Positions 16,364 through 24,704 of a stretch of 64,000 nucleotides of DNA are shown piece after piece. The position numbers and the translations under genes are program-made. The notes under the pieces are model-generated. The model had not been told where the DNA came from. It did not search any database and saw only the letters and a list, made by a program, of their open reading frames with translations. Each line of letters opens with the position of its first letter. Position 1 is the stretch's first letter. Location of the stretch: NCBI GenBank assembly GCA_965655795.1, contig CBFHHY010000007.1, positions 1-64,000 on the forward strand, written 5' to 3'. This DNA is from TMED14 sp002167805 (GTDB lineage Bacteria > Bacteroidota > Bacteroidia > Flavobacteriales > Schleiferiaceae).

Positions 16364-17587
16364 ATGTCATTAATGTTAGATTACTATATTTTTTATGGTT
16401 TCATATTTGAGACTTTAGTTTTTGCAATTTCATTAATGCTCATACCATATTTTTTATATCCAAAACTGGTGGATCTTATTTACAAGTACCAACCCCGAGA
16501 TATCAGTGTAAATTTTAAACCAGAACAGTGGCCTTCTGTAGATATCGTATTTGCTGCATTTAATGAGGAAAGCGTAATTAGAGAAAAAATTGAATCAATC
16601 TTAGCCTTAAATTACCCGAAGGACTTATTAAAAATCAGAATTGGTTCGGACTGCTCAACAGATTCAACAGATTTGATCATCGAAGAATTTCAAAAAAGAG
16701 AAAAAATTATAGATTTTGTAAAAATGGAAAATCGTTCTGGGAAATCAGTTATCATAAACACCCTTATCCAGAGAGGTAAATCTAAAATTATTGTAGGAAC
16801 AGATGCTAATATTTTTTTTCATCCTGATGCATTAAAAGAAATGATTCTTCCCCTCGTTAATGACAATGAGATACATCTTGTTGGGGGTAATTTGGTTTAT
16901 CGAGGAAATAATAAAATTTTTTTAAACAGCATAGCTAAAAATGAAAAATCATATATCAATTGGGAAAATAATTTAAAAAACAAGGAAGGAGTAATTTGGG
17001 GATCCTCAATGGGTGTTGAAGGTGGTTGTTATGCAATAAGAAGAGAGTCCTTTAAAGAAATTCCTTTTGGCACTTTAATGGAAGATTTCTTTCTAACGAT
17101 GACCGTTCTAAAATCAAATAAAAAAGTTGTAATTGCTCTAAAAGCCATTTGCACTGAAGATGTTAGTAATGAATCGAATATGGAATTCAAAAGAAAAATA
17201 AGAATTTCCCAGGGGAATTGGCAGAATCTCAAATATTTTTATGCCACTGTTTTGACAAATCCATTTCCTATTGGCCTTGTTTTCTTTTGTCATAAAATTC
17301 TTCGTTGGATGTTACCCATATTTTTTTCCCTTGGTTCCATAGTAAATATCATTTTTTGGCTTCTACAATGGAGTCAAATTGTAATGATATCAATTATCTT
17401 CCAAATGTTATTTCTTATTTTATTTATTTTATATCCTGAAAGATTTTTACCAAAGACACTATCCAATTTCTTAAAGCCCCTCTCCTATTTCTCATGGATG
17501 AATATTGCATTGTTCTTAGGTCTTATCCGGTATCTTCGCACATCTGAAAACGGAATTTGGCAACCTACAACACGAAATAAACTATGA
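16364..17587 (+). CDS. Membrane-bound family 2 glycosyltransferase (processive-synthase type)
   Basis: A 407-residue GT-A enzyme. A membrane segment at about 12-35 is followed by the catalytic domain: VDIVFAAFNEESVI, SDCSTDSTD, the metal-binding GTDANIFF, the acceptor-site MEDFFLT, and RISQGNWQNLKYF in place of the QxxRW motif. Three hydrophobic segments fill the last 120 residues. This is the layout of chitin/hyaluronan/poly-GlcNAc synthases and of lipid-linked sugar transferases. The product is not predictable. It overlaps ribB by 4 nt. I infer that it modifies a cell-surface glycan together with the preceding GT4. Confidence 0.88.
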   Translation: MSLMLDYYIFYGFIFETLVFAISLMLIPYFLYPKLVDLIYKYQPRDISVNFKPEQWPSVDIVFAAFNEESVIREKIESILALNYPKDLLKIRIGSDCSTDSTDLIIEEFQKREKIIDFVKMENRSGKSVIINTLIQRGKSKIIVGTDANIFFHPDALKEMILPLVNDNEIHLVGGNLVYRGNNKIFLNSIAKNEKSYINWENNLKNKEGVIWGSSMGVEGGCYAIRRESFKEIPFGTLMEDFFLTMTVLKSNKKVVIALKAICTEDVSNESNMEFKRKIRISQGNWQNLKYFYATVLTNPFPIGLVFFCHKILRWMLPIFFSLGSIVNIIFWLLQWSQIVMISIIFQMLFLILFILYPERFLPKTLSNFLKPLSYFSWMNIALFLGLIRYLRTSENGIWQPTTRNKL

Positions 17588-18699
17588 ATTCAGAATTCAG
17601 CACCATAGAAAAGGCATTAGAGGACCTATCAAATGGAAATTTGGTAATAGTTGTTGATGATGAAAATCGAGAGAACGAAGGGGACTTTATTGCAATTGCT
17701 GAAAATATTTCGCCAGACACTGTAAACTTTATGGCTACTCACGGAAGAGGACTAATATGTGTGCCCCTTCCTGATAATCGTTGTGAGCAGCTTAACTTGA
17801 TGCAAATGGTTGAAAACAATACTGACCCTCACCAAACTGCCTTCACAGTCAGTGTTGATCTCGCGGGTAATGGAGTTACGACAGGAATTAGCGCCTCAGA
17901 TAGAGCAAAAACGATAAATGCTCTTGTTGACAAAAACTCTACGCCACAGAGCTTCCAAAAACCTGGGCATATATTTCCATTAAGAGCTCGAGAAGGTGGC
18001 GTTCTTAGGAGAGCTGGGCATACTGAAGCTGCGATTGATCTTGCTCGATTAGCGGGAAAAGAGCCTGGGGGTGTTATAGTAGAAATAATGAATGATGATG
18101 GGACGATGGCACGACTTCCCGAACTCATTAAAATCTCAAAGAAATTTGATTTAAAAATAATATCAATTGAACAGCTTATTTCATATCGTCTTGAGCGCGA
18201 GAGTCTTATTCGGTTAAAGAAGCGTTTTAAGTTAAAGTCACCATACGGAGAACTGGATGTTCAATTATTCGAACAGACAACCTCAGACCAAATTCATATC
18301 TCATTTCAATTAGGTACTTGGAACCCAAATGATGAAGTCATGGTAAGAATGCAAAGTGGAGATGAGAGAGATTCCATTCTTGACGAAATACAGACTAACT
18401 ATTTTCAACACAGTAACATAAAAAGAGCATTAAAAGCCATAGAAAGTAATGGTTCAGGAGTTTTAGTTTGTCTTAATCAGCGTAAAAATAAAGTAACTGA
18501 TATTTTAGGATTTAATCCAAATGAAGATATCGAAGCTCCTAAAGCTCTTGCCATGGATCCTAGAGACTACGGCGTAGGTGCACAGATATTAAGAGAAATG
18601 AATATTAAAAATGTTGTCCTATTAACAAACCGACCTATGAAGAGAATTGGAATTGAAGGATATGGTCTTCACATCGTCAAGAATGTTACCCTTAGCTGA
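17584..18699 (+). CDS. ribB: 3,4-dihydroxy-2-butanone-4-phosphate synthase fused to a degenerate GTP-cyclohydrolase-II-like domain
   Basis: A 371-residue riboflavin-pathway protein. Residues 1-200 are a complete RibB domain that turns ribulose-5-phosphate into dihydroxybutanone phosphate and formate: VDDENRENEGDF, ATHGRGLICVPL, GVTTGISASDRA and the substrate-binding RAREGGVLRRAGHTEAAIDLARLAG. Residues 205-371 have the size and end (DYGVGAQILREM, VVLLTNRPMK) of a RibA domain, but the zinc-binding cysteine cluster (normally ECLTGD...CDC) is replaced by MQSGDERDSI with no Cys, and the HRQEGR loop by LNQRKNK. It therefore resembles the RibBX arrangement, and GTP cyclohydrolase II activity is unlikely. 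A true RibA should be encoded elsewhere. Confidence 0.92.
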   Translation: MNSEFSTIEKALEDLSNGNLVIVVDDENRENEGDFIAIAENISPDTVNFMATHGRGLICVPLPDNRCEQLNLMQMVENNTDPHQTAFTVSVDLAGNGVTTGISASDRAKTINALVDKNSTPQSFQKPGHIFPLRAREGGVLRRAGHTEAAIDLARLAGKEPGGVIVEIMNDDGTMARLPELIKISKKFDLKIISIEQLISYRLERESLIRLKKRFKLKSPYGELDVQLFEQTTSDQIHISFQLGTWNPNDEVMVRMQSGDERDSILDEIQTNYFQHSNIKRALKAIESNGSGVLVCLNQRKNKVTDILGFNPNEDIEAPKALAMDPRDYGVGAQILREMNIKNVVLLTNRPMKRIGIEGYGLHIVKNVTLS

Positions 18700-18717
18700 T
18701 CTTATATAAACATAGTT

Positions 18718-19782
18718 TTGAAAAAACCAGAAGCTTTAATATTAGCGATTGAATCAAGTTGTGATGATACGTCTGTGGCTATTCTCAAAGGGTTTGAAGT
18801 TCTTGCAAATGTCATTTTTAGTCAAGATGTTCATGGATATTTTGGAGGAGTTGTCCCTGAAATGGCGTCACGTGCGCACATCGAATCCATAGTGCCAACG
18901 ATAAAAGCATCTTTGAAAGCATCAAATATTAAATTGAACCAGATCGAAGCTATCGCCGTAACGCAAGGACCTGGTCTTCTAGGTAGTTTACTTGTGGGAC
19001 ATTCAATTGCTAAATCCCTTTCTCTTGCCTTATCTATTCCGATGATAAACGTTCACCACATAGAAGGGCATATGCTTTCTTGTTTTCTCACTGAAAAAAA
19101 CATTCAACAAAAGTCAAATTTAGATTTTCCATATTTGTGCCTAACCGTCTCTGGAGGGCATACTCAAATTGTTATTGTCCATAATTGGAATAAGTTTGAA
19201 ATTATCGGACAAACTTTAGATGACGCCGTTGGTGAAGCTTTTGACAAAGCTGCCCGGTTATTGTCTTTAGGCTACCCAGGTGGCCCACTAATCGATCAAA
19301 ATGCAAAAACCGGGAATCCAAATCGTTTCATTTTTAGCAAAACCAAAGTCAATGATTTAAACTTTAGCTATAGTGGCATCAAAACAAATATTTTACAAAT
19401 GATGCAAAAAGAAAAAAAGAATAACCCGAACACTTTGAGTAGTGAATTAAATGACTGGTGCGCAAGTATCCAAAAATCTCTCATAGAGCCATTAGTCTTA
19501 AATATTGAGCAAGCAATAAAACAAACAGGCATAGGACAATTGGCAATAGCAGGAGGAGTCTCAGCGAATTCTCATTTGCGGCATTTAATTCAAAAATTAG
19601 GGATTAAACAAAATATTCAAATTTATCTTCCCCCACTCTCTTATACTATGGATAACGCAGCTATGATCGGGGCGGTTGGTCAATTTTCATTGTTAAATGG
19701 AGTATCAGATAGTATTGGGAGTTCGGCAGATGCGCGTTTAATTTCAGATAGATGGATAGTAAAGAAAAGTAATACGATTTAA
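18718..19782 (+). CDS. tsaD: tRNA N6-adenosine threonylcarbamoyltransferase TsaD
   Basis: A 354-residue ASKHA-fold enzyme that transfers threonylcarbamoyl to A37 of ANN-decoding tRNAs, working with TsaB/TsaE. The start AIESSCDDTSVAIL, the metal-binding HHIEGH at about 112-117, SGGHTQIV and GEAFDKAARLL, and GGVSANSHLR are family signatures. The start codon is TTG; no ATG fits the conserved N-terminus. It follows ribB by 18 nt and is joined directly to rsmE (TAA then ATG with no gap), so the three genes probably share a transcript. Confidence 0.97.
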   Translation: MKKPEALILAIESSCDDTSVAILKGFEVLANVIFSQDVHGYFGGVVPEMASRAHIESIVPTIKASLKASNIKLNQIEAIAVTQGPGLLGSLLVGHSIAKSLSLALSIPMINVHHIEGHMLSCFLTEKNIQQKSNLDFPYLCLTVSGGHTQIVIVHNWNKFEIIGQTLDDAVGEAFDKAARLLSLGYPGGPLIDQNAKTGNPNRFIFSKTKVNDLNFSYSGIKTNILQMMQKEKKNNPNTLSSELNDWCASIQKSLIEPLVLNIEQAIKQTGIGQLAIAGGVSANSHLRHLIQKLGIKQNIQIYLPPLSYTMDNAAMIGAVGQFSLLNGVSDSIGSSADARLISDRWIVKKSNTI

Positions 19783-20493
19783 ATGCATAATTTCTTTGGT
19801 TTTATTAACGACGATTATGCCTTTTTAGAGCCAGAAGAGATAAATCATGCTATCAAGTCTCTACGTTTAGGAATCGGTGAAAAAGTAAAAGTTTTTGATG
19901 GGTTAGGGAAAATTTTTATTGGAGAAATTGATTTGATCTCTAAGAAAGAAGTTAGAGCAGTTAAAATTGAAATTATTGAGAATCATGGTCGAGTAAATGG
20001 GTATTTACACATTGCTATATCCCCAACAAAGAATATTGATAGGTGGAATTTCTTTTTAGAGAAAGCAACTGAAATTGGGGTACATGAAATAACCCCAATA
20101 ATAAGTAGCCACTCAGAAAGAAAATTTATTAATCAAAAACGTTCAAAAAAAATTTTAAAATCTGCCTGCTTACAAAGTGAAAAATCTATTCTTCCAAAAT
20201 TCAATGAGTTGACGTTTTTTAAAAATTTAATCAAGAATGATTACGATTATTACAAATACATTGCATCATGCACTAGCATTGACAAACTATCCTTAAATGA
20301 TTTAATTCGTTATCCTGATAGAACCCAATCCATTGTTCTTATTGGACCTGAAGGTGATTTTTCAACAAGTGAAGTTACATCTGCAATCGAAAATGGCTTC
20401 CAGCCTGTTAGCCTAGGAGAGCACAGGCTTAGAACAGAAACTGCCGGAATTTATGTAAGTGCGACCCACGCAAGAAGTATGCAAAATACTTAA
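19783..20493 (+). CDS. rsmE: 16S rRNA (uracil-1498-N3)-methyltransferase RsmE
   Basis: A 236-residue SPOUT methyltransferase. An N-terminal PUA-like domain (EEINHAIKSLRLGIGEKVKVFDGLG) precedes the knotted SAM domain with KNIDRWNFFLEKATEIGVHEITPI, ERKF, and the trefoil-knot signature VLIGPEGDFSTSEV followed by VSLGEHRLRTETAG. It modifies U1498 in the decoding region of 16S rRNA. It begins on the base after the tsaD stop. A short AT-rich hairpin (AAGTAT/ATACTT) lies over the stop codon. Confidence 0.97.
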   Translation: MHNFFGFINDDYAFLEPEEINHAIKSLRLGIGEKVKVFDGLGKIFIGEIDLISKKEVRAVKIEIIENHGRVNGYLHIAISPTKNIDRWNFFLEKATEIGVHEITPIISSHSERKFINQKRSKKILKSACLQSEKSILPKFNELTFFKNLIKNDYDYYKYIASCTSIDKLSLNDLIRYPDRTQSIVLIGPEGDFSTSEVTSAIENGFQPVSLGEHRLRTETAGIYVSATHARSMQNT

Positions 20494-20513
20494 TTCAAAA
20501 ATTAGAACTCAAG

Positions 20514-22025
20514 TCATTCATTGAAAATCAAAAATTCAGAATCTTCAATTAATGTATCTCTTAAAAAATTTTCAGCAGCGTTAATTTCTTCAGATAAATT
20601 AGCATCTCCTTTTGGGTTTGGATATATTGAACGGTAAGAGATTATAAAATCTTGAATGAGTTTTGAAGATTCTCTTTCACCTGATTCTATCGATCTAATA
20701 GCGCAAACTAACTCCATGGAAAGTATTTTCCAAACACCATTTATCACCTCTATCAAGTCAGTTGCGGCATTTGCACCCATACTCACATGATCTTCTTGCC
20801 CAGCAGATGAATCAATACTATCAGTACTACTAGGAACTGTTCTTTGTTTGTTTCGGCTAACCAGTGCTGCTGCTGAGTACTGTAGAATCATCAGACCGCT
20901 TTCAAGTCCCGGATTAGTTGCCAAAAAGGGTTGCAAACCTCTTTTTCCCAAAGTCAACTGATTAATTCTTCTTTCAGAAATACTGCCCCATTCTGCAAGA
21001 GCCATTTTTCCGTAGTCCATTGCCAACGCAAGTTTTTGACCATGAAAGTTACCCGCACTTATAACTTCATCTGAAAAAACTGTTGGATTATCTGTAACCG
21101 CATCAGCCTCATTCAAAAAAACTTCTTGCACATGGGTCCAGGAATCATTTGAAGCTCCATGAACTTGAGGTATACAACGAAAAGAGTAAGGATCCTGTAT
21201 ATGATCCTTTTCTTTTATGAAACTTGGACAATCTAATAAAAACTCGCTAATTCTTTTTGCAACAAACATTTGCCCTTTTTGATTTCTAATTTTCTGAATT
21301 CTTGAATCAAAAGGCGCACTAGAGGCATCAAAACCAATTATTGACATGCTAGAAACCCAATCAGCCCAGTACGAAATATATCGAGCTTGGATAATGGCCC
21401 AAAGGCCATGAGCAAGCATAAACTGGGTTCCATTTATTAAAGCAAGCCCTTCCTTCTCAACAAGTTCTATGGGGGAAATATTCAATTTTTCCAATACGTC
21501 TTTCGCTTTAAATCGCTTTTTTTCATAGAAAACTTCCCCCTCTCCAATAAGTACTAATGACATATGAGCTAAGGGTGCAAGATCCCCCGACGCTCCAAGT
21601 GAACCCATCTCAGGAATGACAGGTAGAATGTCGTGCGAGTACAAAAGATTTAAAAATTCAATAATATCCCACCTAACTCCAGAATAGCCTTTTGAAAGTG
21701 CTCGAATCTTTGAAACCAACATTAACCGAGAAATTTGAGGGCTTACCGCATTCCCAGTTCCTGCAGCATGACTTCTTATTAAGTTAACCTGAAGTTTTTT
21801 GAGATTTGATTGAGATACTGATGTAGAACAAAGTGAACCAAATCCAGTATTGACTCCATAAATAATGTCACCATTAGCTATTTTATCTTCTAAAATTTTT
21901 CTACTTCTAAGGACAGACTTTTTTGTGGCTGAGGAAAAGCTTATTTTAACCTTTCCATTTGCGATACTTTCCCAGTCAGAAATGGTCCATTTATCTTCAA
22001 TTTTTAACGAAAAAGCTTTTTTCAT
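20514..22025 (-). CDS. hutH: Histidine ammonia-lyase
   Basis: A 503-residue MIO-dependent lyase that deaminates histidine to urocanate. The MIO-forming Ala-Ser-Gly lies in MGSLGASGDLAPLAH near 140. Substrate choice is supported by LIRSHAAGTG, with Ser-His at the selectivity-switch position (Phe-Leu in PAL, His-Leu in TAL), and by QEDHVSMGANAA, whose Glu binds the imidazole ring in HutH. An upstream TTG at 22043 is in frame, but it lies inside the promoter box at 22041-22048, so ATG at 22025 is the better start. No hutU, hutI or hutG is next to it. Confidence 0.93.
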   Translation of the reverse strand: MKKAFSLKIEDKWTISDWESIANGKVKISFSSATKKSVLRSRKILEDKIANGDIIYGVNTGFGSLCSTSVSQSNLKKLQVNLIRSHAAGTGNAVSPQISRLMLVSKIRALSKGYSGVRWDIIEFLNLLYSHDILPVIPEMGSLGASGDLAPLAHMSLVLIGEGEVFYEKKRFKAKDVLEKLNISPIELVEKEGLALINGTQFMLAHGLWAIIQARYISYWADWVSSMSIIGFDASSAPFDSRIQKIRNQKGQMFVAKRISEFLLDCPSFIKEKDHIQDPYSFRCIPQVHGASNDSWTHVQEVFLNEADAVTDNPTVFSDEVISAGNFHGQKLALAMDYGKMALAEWGSISERRINQLTLGKRGLQPFLATNPGLESGLMILQYSAAALVSRNKQRTVPSSTDSIDSSAGQEDHVSMGANAATDLIEVINGVWKILSMELVCAIRSIESGERESSKLIQDFIISYRSIYPNPKGDANLSEEINAAENFLRDTLIEDSEFLIFNE

Positions 22026-22040
22026 GGATTGATCTTTCAA

Positions 22041-22048
22041 CAAAAATA
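22041..22048 (-). promoter_or_regulatory. -7 promoter box (TATTTTTG) for hutH
   Basis: The minus strand reads TATTTTTG, an exact TAnnTTTG match, 15 nt before the ATG at 22025. It argues against the longer TTG-started frame. Confidence 0.55.
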
Positions 22049-22071
22049 GGTTTTGATGTGTTAAGTAGGTT

Positions 22072-22755
22072 ATGGAACATACAATTTTAATAGTAGGACA
22101 TAGAACAGGTATTGGCCGATCTATAGCAGAATTAATGCTGAATTCAGGTCATAAGGTATTAGGAATTAGTCGAGAGGCGTGTGACTACAATCATGAAAAT
22201 CTAACCAGCTTGACTTTTAATATAGCTGAAATTGATGATAGTGTTATCCCAGAAAATTTAAGCGGTTTTATATACTGTCCGGGTACTATAAACCTGAAGC
22301 CATTTAGATCTTTAAAAGTTCAAGATTTTCAAAATGATTTCGAGATAAATGCTCTTGGAGCCGCATCAGCTCTTCAAAAAGTTGAAAGATCAATCAAGTC
22401 GGGGAAAGGTAGCGTTATTTTATTTAGCACCGTAGCTGTGGGTCAAGGTATGCCGTTTCATGCCTCTGTAGCGATGGCTAAAGGAGCTGTTGAAGGTCTT
22501 GGGAAATCTCTTGCTGCTGAATGGGCCCCTAATGTGCGGGTTAACGTCATAGCGCCATCACTGACGGATACACCGATGGCATCAAAACTTCTTGGTAATG
22601 AAAGCCGAAGAGAAGCCAGTGAACAAAGACATCCCCTTAAAAGTGTTGGAGAACCAATAGATATAGCTCAAATGGCTAAAGTTCTGCTTGAATCGAAATG
22701 GATTTCTGGTGAAATAATTGGAGTCAACGGTGGAATAGGGCATATTAGAAATTAA
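22072..22755 (+). CDS. SDR-family oxidoreductase without the canonical catalytic Tyr
   Basis: A 227-residue Rossmann-fold protein. The nucleotide site is HTILIVGHRTGIGRSIAELM (TGxxxGxG-like) and IYCPGT replaces NNAG. SVILFSTVAVGQGMPFHASVAMAKGAVEGL contains the catalytic Ser region and Lys, but the YxxxK tyrosine is a Val (VAMAK). WAPNVRVNVIAPSLTDTPMA and EIIGVNGG complete the SDR core. The start at 22072 is an ATG opposite hutH. The stop overlaps the next start by one base (TAATG). Substrate is unknown, and the loss of Tyr means that classic SDR chemistry should not be assumed. Confidence 0.85.
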   Translation: MEHTILIVGHRTGIGRSIAELMLNSGHKVLGISREACDYNHENLTSLTFNIAEIDDSVIPENLSGFIYCPGTINLKPFRSLKVQDFQNDFEINALGAASALQKVERSIKSGKGSVILFSTVAVGQGMPFHASVAMAKGAVEGLGKSLAAEWAPNVRVNVIAPSLTDTPMASKLLGNESRREASEQRHPLKSVGEPIDIAQMAKVLLESKWISGEIIGVNGGIGHIRN

Positions 22756-23366
22756 TGAAAAATGAATTTTCAAAAGAAATATGGGATAAATGGCCAAATA
22801 GGTTCAGAGCTCAGTTCTTTAATTCATTAGGGGGTTTAAAAACTGCTGGTCTTCTATCGACTTTTAACTCTAATGGGAAAGCTAATTCCGCTGTCTTTAG
22901 CCAAATTATTCATATCGGATCTTCCCCACCTACATGGGGTTTTCTTTTCCGGCCGCCGACAAAAAGACACCAGACGTATAAGAATATTCTAAGAAATCCA
23001 TACTTCAGTTTTTGCCTCGCGACATCTTTCATATCTGCAAAATATCTCCATCAAACTAGCGCTAACTATAATGAAAACATTTCCGAATTAGATTCATTAA
23101 ATGTCAAATGGAAAAATCATGGAAAATACCATGTTCCTCTTCTACTTGAAGGTGATTTTCAATTGATTTTTAAACATACTCAAAGTCATATCATGTCTAA
23201 TCAAACAGTATTGCTAGAAGCTCAAATCATCCAAGTTTTTTCTTCGTTATATCCAGATAATGACGGATTTATTGACCTTTCTAAGAAAACCCTTATTAGC
23301 TCCCAGGGAACTAACGCCTATTCAAAGGCGGATAAAGTTGAAAAATTTCCTTACGCCAAACCTTAA
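22755..23366 (+). CDS. Flavin-reductase-like / FMN-binding split-barrel protein
   Basis: A 203-residue protein. LKTAGLLSTFNSNGKANSAVFSQIIHIGSSPPTWGFLFRPPTKRHQTYKNILRNPYFSFCLAT has the flow of the FMN-binding split barrel (DIM6/NTAB flavin-reductase-like), where the first strands hold the flavin phosphate. It ends with EKFPYAKP. It is coupled to the upstream SDR by a one-base overlap, suggesting that they work on the same substrate or share reduced flavin/NAD(P)H. The family call is from pattern only, and the substrate is unknown. It converges with hisS 3 bp away. Confidence 0.7.
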   Translation: MKNEFSKEIWDKWPNRFRAQFFNSLGGLKTAGLLSTFNSNGKANSAVFSQIIHIGSSPPTWGFLFRPPTKRHQTYKNILRNPYFSFCLATSFISAKYLHQTSANYNENISELDSLNVKWKNHGKYHVPLLLEGDFQLIFKHTQSHIMSNQTVLLEAQIIQVFSSLYPDNDGFIDLSKKTLISSQGTNAYSKADKVEKFPYAKP

Positions 23367-23369
23367 CTT

Positions 23370-24704
23370 TTATTTTTTTAAATCCAAAAAATAACTCAAT
23401 TCCTTTCCTACAGGCATGGAAACTTGTTTACCTACTTTGATGTCTTTTACTATTACCTCTTTGTTATTTGCTTCATCATATATTAAAACATTCGTAGCCC
23501 CTATTTTTTCAGCATAATCAAATTGCTTTTTCATTTTTGCTAAATCCGGATAAAAATCAACTAAGACACCCGCCTCTCTAAGATCTTGAGCGATCTGGAA
23601 AGATTTTTCAGAGGACTCTTCGTTTGTCCTTAATATCATTACATCAATTCCTTTTTGCAAATTATTTGGCATTAAACCTAACTCCTGAAGGCAAAACATT
23701 ATTCTGTCTAGCCCGAAGCTAATACCTACTCCAGAAACGTCAGAGAGCCCGAATAAAGAAGTTAAGTCATCATAACGCCCACCGCCTCCAACACTACCAA
23801 TATCAACATCGGGTACATTTACCTCAAATATGGATCCAGTATAATAGTTTAATCCCCTCGCAAGACAAATATCAATATCTATGAGGCCATTATTCTTTAC
23901 CTTATTCAAAATAAAATTAATTTCCTCTGTTCCCGAAATACCCTGTTCGTTGTTGCCTAGCCAATCATTTAAATAAGAAATGATATCCTTATTATTCGAT
24001 CGCAACTTAAATGCTGGTTTTAATTTCTCTATTTGATCTTTTGAGAATCCCTTTTCTTTAAGCTCTTTCAGAACTTCACCTTCCCCAATTTTGTCAATTT
24101 TGTCTAAAATTGTGGTAAAATCTACCAGGCGTTTTTCAATACCGACAACCTCTGATATTGCGGCTAAAATTTTCCTATTATTTAATTTAATCCTTATTGG
24201 AAGATTTAGAGATTTAAAGGTATAAATATACAAATCTAGCATTTCTACTTCCTGCCATAGACTTTTAGACCCAACTACGTCAGCATCACATTGAAGAAAC
24301 TCCCTGAAGCGTCCTTTTTGAGGTTTATCTGCTCTCCATACCGGTTGAATTTGATATCTTTTAAAAGGAAATGTCAATTTTCCATTATTTTGAGATACAT
24401 AGCGAGAAAACGGAACTGTTAAGTCATATCTGAGTGCCTTATCAGCTATTTCTTTAACAATTGGATTTGATTTATCTCTTGCGCTCCTTAAAAAATCTCC
24501 TGAACGTAAAATTTTAAATATTAAACGATCCCCTTCGTCTCCGTATTTTCCCATTAAGGTTTCAATATTTTCAAAACTAGGCGTTTCAAGAGGTCGATAT
24601 GAAAATATTTCAAAAGCTGCTTTTATGCAGTCAATCACATAATTTCTTCTTGACAATTCCGTGAAATCGAAATCTCTAGTTCCTTTTGGTGATTGTACTC
24701 TCAT
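23370..24704 (-). CDS. hisS: Histidyl-tRNA synthetase
   Basis: A 444-residue class II synthetase charging tRNA-His. Motif 1 is in the first 100 residues, PVWRADKPQKGRFREFLQCDADVVG is motif 2, and CLARGLNYYTGSIFEV plus GGGGRYDDL and GVGISFGLDRIM are the histidine-binding and motif 3 segments. The C-terminal anticodon domain (about 350-444) has DVMILRTNEES and VLIYDEA. Length and motif order are normal. Its start overlaps the ettA stop by one base, so hisS is translated from the ettA transcript. Confidence 0.98.
   Translation of the reverse strand: MRVQSPKGTRDFDFTELSRRNYVIDCIKAAFEIFSYRPLETPSFENIETLMGKYGDEGDRLIFKILRSGDFLRSARDKSNPIVKEIADKALRYDLTVPFSRYVSQNNGKLTFPFKRYQIQPVWRADKPQKGRFREFLQCDADVVGSKSLWQEVEMLDLYIYTFKSLNLPIRIKLNNRKILAAISEVVGIEKRLVDFTTILDKIDKIGEGEVLKELKEKGFSKDQIEKLKPAFKLRSNNKDIISYLNDWLGNNEQGISGTEEINFILNKVKNNGLIDIDICLARGLNYYTGSIFEVNVPDVDIGSVGGGGRYDDLTSLFGLSDVSGVGISFGLDRIMFCLQELGLMPNNLQKGIDVMILRTNEESSEKSFQIAQDLREAGVLVDFYPDLAKMKKQFDYAEKIGATNVLIYDEANNKEVIVKDIKVGKQVSMPVGKELSYFLDLKK

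Noticed and set aside
20475..20491. Hairpin AAGTAT/ATACTT at the rsmE stop as a terminator
   Set aside because: Only 6 AT-rich base pairs and no T-run after it; too weak to call.
22026..22043. hutH start at the upstream TTG (22043)
   Set aside because: The TTG is part of an exact -7 promoter box; ATG at 22025 gives a normal N-terminus.
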